Shown piece after piece: positions 33,831 through 40,826 of a DNA stretch of 64,000 bases (the stretch's first letter is position 1; each line of letters starts with the position of its first letter). Source of the stretch: Pseudomonadota bacterium (GTDB lineage: Bacteria; Pseudomonadota; Gammaproteobacteria; Steroidobacterales; Steroidobacteraceae). A program made the position numbers and the translations under genes. The stretch lies in NCBI GenBank assembly GCA_016703895.1, contig JADJBE010000006.1:186001-250000 (forward strand), written 5' to 3'. The notes under the pieces are model-generated. The model was not told where the DNA came from and searched no databases. It saw only the letters and a program-made list of their open reading frames with translations.

Positions 33831-35171
33831 TCAGCTGATTTCCTTCGAAATCACCAGTTGTAAGGCACCGGACGTGTGCGGGTCGAGCGCTGCGCTCACC
33901 GCTTGCAAATCGCCAGGTTGCGCCGCGGCATCGCCGCGGCGTGAGATGCGTGCCTCGACGATGACATTGCGAAAGTCCGACAGCTTGCGCGTTGGGATCA
34001 TGGCCGAGCTGTCGTCGAGCACAAACTTCATTGGCCACTTGTCTGTCTTGGTGCGCCAAACGGCGAGTGGTGGCCCGCCTTCGCCCGCGGGTTTCGCGAA
34101 CACAAACAATACCGAGCCCGGTGAAACGCTCTTGCGCCAGCGGTCGTCCAGTGAAATTTCGCCACGCAACGTGACAGTTTTTGCCGCACTCGGCGGCATC
34201 TCTGACAGTGCCGCACTGACAGTCTGCAGCGGCAGAGCAGGTGCACCGGTCTCGCCGAGCGCAGTGCGCGCCTCGGCAATATTAGCGCTGATGAGCTTCG
34301 CGTCGGACGACTCGGGCGGCAGGATACTGGCGAGCCGCTGCCAGGTGGCGAGCGCGCCGCGATAATCCTGTTGCTCTGTTTGGTAGCTGCCGCGTAGCCA
34401 CAAGGCCTTCGGATGGCGCGAATCGAGTTTCAATGCTTCGGCGATGAAGCGCGCGCTTTGATCGTCGAGTGCGCCGCTGTTTGCACCGTGCGCATCCGCA
34501 TAGTCCGCCCACAGGTCCGCACTCATCGCGTCAGTCTTGGCGAGCTTTGCAAACAGCTCCAGCGCCTCGGGGAACTGACGCTGACGACGTAGGGTTTCCG
34601 CCAGCAGAACCATCGCACTCGAGTCCTTGGGATTGTTCTCGACGCGCGCGCGCAACGCCGCGAGGTCTTCCGTATTGTTTCGCACGACCGACGGCATGGC
34701 CGCGCCACCCGCATTGGTCGCAGCGGTCATCGCCTCGTCGGGCGGGTCGACCGTTTCGCCGGACTCGACTCGCTCGGCACGCTGCGACGCTGTCTGCGCA
34801 TCGGCCGTGCGGCCGGCAAATTCGTAGGACTGCGCCAGCAGGCGCCAGCCGCTAGCGTCACTGGGGTTTTGTGTGAGTTTGGCTTCCAATCGAGCCGTCG
34901 CAGCACCAAGATCCGTTGAGGCGTCGCCGGGTTGCAAGGGCCGAGCTCCCGGATGCGCGCCATCGTTGGCCGCGCTTATGGCCGTACCCGGACTGCCAAG
35001 CATTGACGGTGAGCCGATCAGTGAGTAGACGCCGAGCGCTGCCAGTGGAATCAATATTGTGCCGCCGAGCGCCATTGCCAGCGTGCTGCCTGTCAGCTTG
35101 GCCGGCTCACCGCTGCGGCGCAGCCAGACCATCGGGACTACGATCACAGCGGTGGCAGCAACTACCATCAC
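33831..35171 (-). CDS. CcmI/CycH-like cytochrome c biogenesis TPR protein
   Basis: 446 residues from GTG 35171. An N-terminal membrane region (VVAATAVIVVPMVWL, then LGGTILIPLAALGVYSLIG) is followed by TPR helices (about 85-290, SGWRLLAQSYEFAGRTADAQ; ALWLRGSYQTEQQDYRGALATW). The C-terminal beta domain (ISLDDRWRKSVSPGSVLFVFA ... FRNVIVEARISRRGDA) is typical of CcmI. CcmI proteins hold apocytochromes for heme ligation, so this copy may serve the neighbouring multiheme cytochromes. The usual CcmI N-terminus would be restored from ATG 35203 if one T were added near 35186-35188 (TTTGG to TTTTGG), so the true start may be upstream with a lesion. No other ccm genes are in the window. Confidence 0.78.
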   Translation of the reverse strand: MMVVAATAVIVVPMVWLRRSGEPAKLTGSTLAMALGGTILIPLAALGVYSLIGSPSMLGSPGTAISAANDGAHPGARPLQPGDASTDLGAATARLEAKLTQNPSDASGWRLLAQSYEFAGRTADAQTASQRAERVESGETVDPPDEAMTAATNAGGAAMPSVVRNNTEDLAALRARVENNPKDSSAMVLLAETLRRQRQFPEALELFAKLAKTDAMSADLWADYADAHGANSGALDDQSARFIAEALKLDSRHPKALWLRGSYQTEQQDYRGALATWQRLASILPPESSDAKLISANIAEARTALGETGAPALPLQTVSAALSEMPPSAAKTVTLRGEISLDDRWRKSVSPGSVLFVFAKPAGEGGPPLAVWRTKTDKWPMKFVLDDSSAMIPTRKLSDFRNVIVEARISRRGDAAAQPGDLQAVSAALDPHTSGALQLVISKEIS

Positions 35172-35393
35172 GGTCGCAATCGTCCAAACATCGCTACGCT
35201 CATAAATTTAACATCCGTTGGCGTCGCGATTCAGCGACAGCAAGGCACTGAATTTGAGACTATTTTCGCACTCGCATACGCTTGACTGACAGTAGCAGTT
35301 CGCAAGTCCGGCGATTGCCCATTTTAGTGCTCCAAATCACAACCTAGCCTATCGGTACTGCGTACTGAACCTGTCTTCGATTACGGTTAAACA
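35172..35393. promoter_or_regulatory. Divergent intergenic region between cytochrome operon and Fe-S flavoprotein
   Basis: A 222-base AT-richer gap that must hold promoters for both the leftward cytochrome operon and the rightward flavoprotein gene. TTGACT near 35282 and TTGCCC near 35324 are possible -35 elements, but no full promoter stands out. I found no clear FNR-type TTGAT-N4-ATCAA box. No gene is apparent beyond the possible N-terminal extension of the CcmI-like gene to 35203. Confidence 0.4.
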
Positions 35394-36713
35394 GTGTCTA
35401 ACTTCTGGCTCTATTGCATCTATCTGGTACCGCTGGGCCTTGTCTGGCTATGGTACGCGCGTCGTCACCAACATGACGAACGTCGCAGCGTTGCGACGTT
35501 GGCGGAAGCGCGCGAGGCTGGACTAACAGAGCCGGTGTCGCTGCACCCCATCATCGATGCTAATCGCTGTCTCGGCTGCGGCGCTTGCGTCACGGCCTGC
35601 CCAGAGCAACCTGACCATCATGTGTTAGGGCTCATTGGTGGTAAGGCGCAGCTCATCGGTGCCACGGACTGCATCGGGCATGGCGCGTGCAAGATCGCGT
35701 GTCCAACCGACGCAATCAGTTTGGTCTTCGGCAGCGAGACTCGTGGCGTCACGATTCCTTTGTTGTCGCCGGAATTCGAAACGACTGTAGCGGGCATCTT
35801 TGTTGCGGGTGAGCTGGGTGGAATGGGACTCATTCGCAACGCATTGACGCAGGGACGGCAGGCGATCGAAGCCATTCACAGCAAGCTTGGGCCAACGCGC
35901 GGCAAGGAAATCGTAGATGTTGCTATCGTGGGCGCGGGTCCCGCCGGGTTCGGTGCCGCCATCACCGCAACTTCTCTCAAGATGAGTTTTGTGTGTATCG
36001 AACAGGAATCGTTAGGTGGCTGCGTGTTTCAATATCCGCGTGGCAAGGTCGTCATGACCTCGCCCGCCGAGTTGCCACTGCTCGGCAAGATCCAGTTCAC
36101 CACCGCTTCCAAAGAGCAGCTGCTGGCATTTTGGCAGGCGGCTGAGCGCAAAGTCGGTCTGAAGATGAATTATCAGGAGCGGGTCATCAGTGTCACAGCG
36201 ACGCCGCAGGGTAGTTTTGCCATCAAGACCTCGAAGGGCGACTACGAAGCGCAAAACGTGTTGCTGACGATCGGTCGGCGAGGCACGCCACGCAAGTTAG
36301 GCGTACCCGGTGAAGAGCTGGCCAAGGTGGTTTATCGGATGATTGATCCGGAGCAGTACGCCGGCCAAGAGGTGATGGTTGTAGGCGGTGGCGACAGCGC
36401 GCTCGAGGCCGCGGCCAGCATCGCCGAGACGGGTACGGCGCGGGTCGTGTTGTCCTATCGCAGCGAGGCATTTGGGCGCGCTAAGCAAAAGAACCGACAA
36501 CGTTTGAAGCAGGGCGAAGACCAAGGACGCATCCGCGTACTGCTCAAGTCGCAGGTAAAGCAGATCGAGCCCGAATCGGTAACGCTCGAGTATGAGGGTA
36601 AGCTGGTGCGAATTCGCAACGACGCGGTCATCATCAATGCCGGTGGTGTACTACCGAACGATTTTCTGAAGTCCATGGGTATTCAAGTGGAAACCAAATA
36701 TGGCACGGCGTAA
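35394..36713 (+). CDS. Membrane-anchored 2x[4Fe-4S] FAD/NAD(P) oxidoreductase with permuted domain order
   Basis: 439 residues from GTG 35394. One N-terminal membrane helix (3-20) is followed by a ferredoxin-like domain: C59, C62, C65, C69 (CLGCGACVTACP) and C93, H96, C99, C103 (CIGHGACKIACP), with His at one expected Cys. Next comes TTVAGIFVAGELGGMGLIRN (131-150), the segment that normally ends thioredoxin-reductase/YpdA-like flavoproteins; only then follow the FAD motif GAGPAGFGAA (180-189) and the NAD(P) motif GGGDSALEAA (331-340). The protein stops at LPNDFLKSMGIQV, where the moved segment would usually follow. It probably moves electrons from NAD(P)H through FAD and Fe-S to the membrane cytochrome. 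It overlaps the ankyrin gene by 14 bases. Confidence 0.85.
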   Translation: MSNFWLYCIYLVPLGLVWLWYARRHQHDERRSVATLAEAREAGLTEPVSLHPIIDANRCLGCGACVTACPEQPDHHVLGLIGGKAQLIGATDCIGHGACKIACPTDAISLVFGSETRGVTIPLLSPEFETTVAGIFVAGELGGMGLIRNALTQGRQAIEAIHSKLGPTRGKEIVDVAIVGAGPAGFGAAITATSLKMSFVCIEQESLGGCVFQYPRGKVVMTSPAELPLLGKIQFTTASKEQLLAFWQAAERKVGLKMNYQERVISVTATPQGSFAIKTSKGDYEAQNVLLTIGRRGTPRKLGVPGEELAKVVYRMIDPEQYAGQEVMVVGGGDSALEAAASIAETGTARVVLSYRSEAFGRAKQKNRQRLKQGEDQGRIRVLLKSQVKQIEPESVTLEYEGKLVRIRNDAVIINAGGVLPNDFLKSMGIQVETKYGTA

Positions 36714-38676
36714 GCGCGTCGCTCAGCAATGGCGAACGCCGATGCCGCTATTGTTGTTGATCATCGTCAGCATGGCTTGTGCCACGGTTGTCCATGCGGC
36801 GAACGACATTGAGGCTGCGCGCCTCGCAATCCGTACCAAACAATTTGCCGCCGCCGTGCGTTCATTAGAGCCGCTCGCTACCGGCGGCACGGCTGAGGCC
36901 CAGTATCTGTTAGGGCTCGCGCAGCAAGCAGGCCTCGGCACAGCGGAGGATTCAGCTGCGGCGGAGCGATCTCTGCGCGCAGCGGCGGGCCAGCAACATG
37001 CGGCCGCCGCCTACGCGCTGGCTGGCTTGCTAGCGACGCGCGATCCGCCGCAACGTGCTGAAGCAATGGAATGGGTCGAGCGCGCCGCCGCACTCGGCTA
37101 TCCGGCCGCGACAGAGTCGCAGCGTACGGATACCTTGCCGCTCGCGGTTGAACGGCCGGGCACGACCTCGGAATTGACGCTGCGGCGCGCATTCGCATTC
37201 TTTGCAGCGCGCACCGACGATGCGGCGAACCTCGAGCGTGTCGGGCTCGCTGAGGTGCTCGGTGCGACTGACGAGTTTGGTCGCTCGTTGCTGTCGGTTG
37301 CGGCTGAATACGGCTCCATGACGGTGCTCGAGAAGTTAGTTGCAGAGAAGGTCGACATTAACGCGGTTGATCGGTTCGGGATCACGGCATTGATGCTGGC
37401 CGCGACGCAGTCCAAGTCCGAGACGACCGCCGCATTGCTGCGCGCTGGCGCAAAGATCGACCTCGTCGATCGCGCAGGACGCACGGCACTGATGCATGCT
37501 GCCTGGGCTGACCAGGCCGCGCAGATCGATGCCTTGGCCCAGGCAAGCGCGTCGCTCAATCTCGCTGACGCCCGCGGTTGGACCGCGCTCGATGTGGCCA
37601 TCCAGCGCGAGCGTGCGCAGGCAGCCGAACGGCTGCGAGCCCTCGGCGCTGTTGCCAAACTGGGCCCGGCGCCGCAGGCACGCTCCGCCGGTGGCATGGA
37701 TCCGGCGCGCACCGGCGTGCTCTATCAAGGTTGGGCACCGCTGTTAGTGGCTGTCAGTCGCGACGATCTCGAGACCATCAAGCGGCTGCGCGCGGCCGGT
37801 TCTGGGGTCAATTTGACAACGCCACAGGGCGACTCGGCCGTGCATGTTGCAATCGAATCCGGTGCGCTCGCGGCCTTGCGTGAATTGTTAGTGAATGGCG
37901 CTGATGTCAATAGCAAGAACAAGGGCTCGGAAACGCCGTTGATGGTTGCCGCAAGGCGCGATGATCTGGACGCGGTCCGCCTTATTCTGGACAAGTATCC
38001 CGATGCGGCGGGGCTCACCAGCGCGTTCGTCGCAGCCGCGCAGCGCGAGCATGGCGGCATGTTGACAGCGCTCTTTGCTGCTGGCGCGACCGCTAATGCC
38101 GTTGATGCAGGCAAAGTGCCGGTGCTCACACTCGCGGCTCGTGCTGCCAATGTCGACAACGTCGCCGCGCTGCTCGCAGCCGGCGCTAGAGCAGATGCGG
38201 CGGATCCGCGGGGCCGCACTGCATTGTGGTATGCAGCTGCCGGTGGATTGACAAGCATCATCGATCGGCTGTTACAGTCGCGCGCTACCGTTGACGCCGC
38301 CGACGCTGAGGGTATTACGCCATTGATTTCCGCCGCGGCCCGCGGACACACCAAAGTCGTCGCTCAATTGCTGGCGGCTGGTGCATCCGCCAAGAAAACG
38401 ACCAAGGCCGGGGACACTGCGCTGCTGGCGGCGGCGAGTGCGGGGCAGGCCGGTGCGGTCGAGTTGCTACTGCGTGATCGGGGGCTAATCGACAAGGCTA
38501 ACGAGTTTGGCGATACGCCCTTGATCGCGGCCAGTCGTGGGGGCTTTGCCGACGTGTGTACGCTGCTGCTGCGAGCCGGCGCCAATATCCGCTTGCGCAA
38601 CAAGGACCGTTCGTCGGCGAGTGACGTCGCCGAATGGCGCGGGTTCAACGCGCTCGCCAAGCTTGTCGGTGGTTAA
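36700..38676 (+). CDS. Exported Sel1-like and ankyrin-repeat protein
   Basis: 658 residues from ATG 36700, overlapping the flavoprotein stop by 14 bases. RRKR then LLLLIIVSMACATVVHAA is a signal peptide. Residues about 60-115 form Sel1/TPR-like helices (AEAQYLLGLAQQAGLGTAED). From about 180 to the end there are roughly a dozen ankyrin repeats (for example GDTALLAAASAGQAGAVELL and GDTPLIAASRGGFADVCTLL), with a less regular stretch near 310-330. The role is unknown; periplasmic ankyrin proteins in redox neighbourhoods often act as scaffolds or protect partner enzymes (compare AnkB next to catalase). Coupling to the flavoprotein suggests they work together. Confidence 0.86.
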   Translation: MARRKRVAQQWRTPMPLLLLIIVSMACATVVHAANDIEAARLAIRTKQFAAAVRSLEPLATGGTAEAQYLLGLAQQAGLGTAEDSAAAERSLRAAAGQQHAAAAYALAGLLATRDPPQRAEAMEWVERAAALGYPAATESQRTDTLPLAVERPGTTSELTLRRAFAFFAARTDDAANLERVGLAEVLGATDEFGRSLLSVAAEYGSMTVLEKLVAEKVDINAVDRFGITALMLAATQSKSETTAALLRAGAKIDLVDRAGRTALMHAAWADQAAQIDALAQASASLNLADARGWTALDVAIQRERAQAAERLRALGAVAKLGPAPQARSAGGMDPARTGVLYQGWAPLLVAVSRDDLETIKRLRAAGSGVNLTTPQGDSAVHVAIESGALAALRELLVNGADVNSKNKGSETPLMVAARRDDLDAVRLILDKYPDAAGLTSAFVAAAQREHGGMLTALFAAGATANAVDAGKVPVLTLAARAANVDNVAALLAAGARADAADPRGRTALWYAAAGGLTSIIDRLLQSRATVDAADAEGITPLISAAARGHTKVVAQLLAAGASAKKTTKAGDTALLAAASAGQAGAVELLLRDRGLIDKANEFGDTPLIAASRGGFADVCTLLLRAGANIRLRNKDRSSASDVAEWRGFNALAKLVGG

Positions 38677-38892
38677 GCTCACACGCTACGACAATACCGA
38701 GACGTGACCGCGTGTGATCGCGTAGGCGATCGTTCAACGCCGATACACCTCGAAACATGCCCGACTTTAGTCAATTGCCGCCGCGATTCGCTCTCCGGGC
38801 AGCCCACAGCCTATTTCCAGCAGAGGGCTTTGCCCAACTGCTCCAGTTTGTGCGCGCCGTCCATGCGTACCATCGAATTCTTGTGCTACGAT
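38677..38892. other. Intergenic stretch with two small hairpins, no gene
   Basis: A perfect hairpin GATCGC-GTAG-GCGATC lies at 38716-38731, and a wider inverted pair TCACACGC/GCGTGTGA at 38679-38686 and 38710-38717. Neither has a T run, so they are weak terminator candidates for the ankyrin gene. A 64-codon frame (38704-38898) has no ribosome-binding site or coding-like composition. Confidence 0.4.
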
Positions 38893-38925
38893 CATTAAAT
38901 TAAACGATTCAATGATTATTTAATG
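38893..38925. promoter_or_regulatory. AT-rich nested inverted repeat, likely ArsR-type operator
   Basis: CATTAAAT (38893-38900) and ATTTAATG (38918-38925) are perfect 8-base arms separated by 17 bases. A second, overlapping pair is ATCATT (38891-38896) with AATGAT (38911-38916). The block ends one base before the ATG of the ArsR-family gene, in an AT island that contrasts with the GC-rich surroundings. This fits autoregulation, and leaves no room for a ribosome-binding site, so the mRNA may be leaderless or start very close. Confidence 0.6.
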
Positions 38926-38926
38926 T

Positions 38927-39874
38927 ATGGCCGACCTGAACGAACTCGCGTGCTGGATGCGTGCCGCTGGCGATCCCGGCCGTCTGCGTATCCTGGCAAT
39001 CTGCAGCGAAAAGCCAGCGAATGTCGCTGAAATAGCACGAATTCTCGCGCAAAGTGCGCCGCTCACCAGTCATCATCTTAAAGCGCTCCTGACGGCGGGC
39101 TTGCTGCAAAAGCAGCGCCGAGGACGGCGCGTTGAGTACTTCACTCCTTCGAGGGGCGCCGCTTCGGACTGGATCCGGGGGCTCTTCCGCCACGTGGATT
39201 CGAGCGAATCAGTCTGGCAGGGTGATCGCGAATCCTTGGCCCGGCTGACTTCCCACTCAGTCTTCAAGCGGAACGGCTCAGCAGACTTCTCGCGCATCGA
39301 TCGCGCGCTCCTGACCTTGGTACGAGGGGCGTCGCTGGAACCAGGCGGCACCGCCAGCCGGCCCGGCTTGCGATCGCGGTGGTCACGTCTGCTGATCAGT
39401 ACGTCGCGCAAGGCGATGGTGCTCGGCGGCTCCGACCTGGCTGATTCAATCGACGTGATGGTCGATAGTGCGGCCGACGCGGTCGCGCTACGCACGGCTC
39501 TCGCGAGTGCCGGGCTCGTCGACAGCCGCGTCGCGACGCGCCGTTCGCTCGATGCCGATTCGCGATTTCCAGCGCTGCTGCTCGACGCGCTCGATTTGGT
39601 CGGGAGCGCGGGCAACGGCGTTGCCGCCGAACGTCTCGTAGAGCGCTTGGTTGCTTGCGCGCCCCATCTCATGCGCGGCGCACAGCTTTGGGTGTTCGTC
39701 GACTACGACTTGCTCGATGCCGGCGGTGCTCGCGAGCATCCGCTGCTGCGCCTGCGTCGCCTGCTGTCCGAGCAGGGCTTTACCTGTGACCAGTTGCAGC
39801 CGATCGAGGCCGACGGCCGCCACATCCTGGCGGCAAGCGCGACGTTTCGTGCCGCAGCGACGCAAGTCGCCTGA
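38927..39874 (+). CDS. ArsR-family regulator with methyltransferase-like C-terminal domain (SahR-type)
   Basis: 315 residues. Residues 1-95 are an ArsR winged helix (ELACWMRAAGDPGRLRILAI, NVAEIARILAQSAPLTSHHL as recognition helix, LLQKQRRGRRVEYF as wing). The rest resembles a class I methyltransferase (ALLLDALDLV, LVACAPHLMRGAQLWVFVDY, LRRLLSEQGFTC), but I see no glycine-rich SAM motif I, so it may sense rather than use SAM or S-adenosylhomocysteine. ArsR-methyltransferase fusions beside metF/metH are known regulators of the methionine cycle. metF starts 43 bases downstream and the operator lies just upstream. Confidence 0.82.
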   Translation: MADLNELACWMRAAGDPGRLRILAICSEKPANVAEIARILAQSAPLTSHHLKALLTAGLLQKQRRGRRVEYFTPSRGAASDWIRGLFRHVDSSESVWQGDRESLARLTSHSVFKRNGSADFSRIDRALLTLVRGASLEPGGTASRPGLRSRWSRLLISTSRKAMVLGGSDLADSIDVMVDSAADAVALRTALASAGLVDSRVATRRSLDADSRFPALLLDALDLVGSAGNGVAAERLVERLVACAPHLMRGAQLWVFVDYDLLDAGGAREHPLLRLRRLLSEQGFTCDQLQPIEADGRHILAASATFRAAATQVA

Positions 39875-39917
39875 CCAGCAAGCCACTAACAAGATACTGC
39901 AACGAGAGCCAGCCACC

Positions 39918-40826
39918 ATGAACGCCGCAACACAACCTGTTCAGGTCTCATTCGAATTTTTTCCGCCGGCTGACGCCGCGATGGAAGCCACGCTGTGGCA
40001 GTCGGTGCAGCGGCTGGCGCCGTTGGCGCCGCGGTTTGTGTCGGTTACCTACGGTGCGGATGGTTCGACGCGGGAACGCACGCACAATGTGGTGTCGCGC
40101 GTGCAGCGTGAAACCCGGTTGACGGGTGCACCGCATTTGACCTGTGTCGGCGCGCCGCGCGAGCAGATCCTGGCCATTGCGCGCGAATACTGGGCTGAGG
40201 GTATTCGGCACATCGTGGCCTTGCGCGGCGACCCGCCAAAGGGATCGCAGGGCTACCAACCCCATCCCGGCGGGTTTGCCTACGCTGCCGATCTGGTCGC
40301 GGCGCTGCGCTCGGTGGCTGATTTCGATATCTCGGTCGCGGCGTATCCCGAGACCCACCCGGAAGCGTCGTCGAGCGATGCGGACTTTGACAATCTCAAA
40401 CGCAAGCTCGACGCGGGCGCCACGCGCGCCATCACGCAGTTCTTCTACGACACCGACGCGTACCTGCGTTTTCGAGATCGTGCTGCAGCAGCAGGGATCA
40501 CCGCCAGCATCGTGCCCGGCATTCTGCCGATCACCCGCTTTCCGCAGGTGCTGCGTTTTGCGGCAATGTGTGGCGCGTCGGTGCCGGACTGGTTGCACGA
40601 GCGCTTCGCGGGGCTCGACGACGATCCGGACACGCGTCGCTTGATCGCGGCGAATGTCGCGATCGAACAAGTGTCGCGGTTGCGTCGCCACGGCGTGTCG
40701 GAGTTTCATTTCTACACGCTCAATCGGGCCGAGCTGACCTACGCTATCTGCCACGCCATCGGTGCGCGCGCGGCAACTGCGGTCTCATCGGCGAGCCAGA
40801 ACAATCAACCTGGAACAAAAGCATGA
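39918..40826 (+). CDS. metF: 5,10-methylenetetrahydrofolate reductase
   Basis: 302 residues from ATG 39918. MetF landmarks: the N-terminal VSFEFFPP with catalytic Glu, FVSVTYGADGSTRERT, HLTCVGAPREQI, IVALRGDPPKG, FAYAADLV, VAAYPETHPEA and TQFFYDTDAYLRF. It is an FAD-containing TIM-barrel enzyme that makes 5-methyl-THF, the methyl donor for MetH. The 3' end overlaps metH by four bases (ATGA), tying production and use of methyl-THF together. Confidence 0.96.
   Translation: MNAATQPVQVSFEFFPPADAAMEATLWQSVQRLAPLAPRFVSVTYGADGSTRERTHNVVSRVQRETRLTGAPHLTCVGAPREQILAIAREYWAEGIRHIVALRGDPPKGSQGYQPHPGGFAYAADLVAALRSVADFDISVAAYPETHPEASSSDADFDNLKRKLDAGATRAITQFFYDTDAYLRFRDRAAAAGITASIVPGILPITRFPQVLRFAAMCGASVPDWLHERFAGLDDDPDTRRLIAANVAIEQVSRLRRHGVSEFHFYTLNRAELTYAICHAIGARAATAVSSASQNNQPGTKA

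Noticed and set aside
38704..38898. 64-codon rightward frame between the ankyrin gene and the ArsR-type gene
   Set aside because: No ribosome-binding site, no recognisable domain, and its end runs into the operator.
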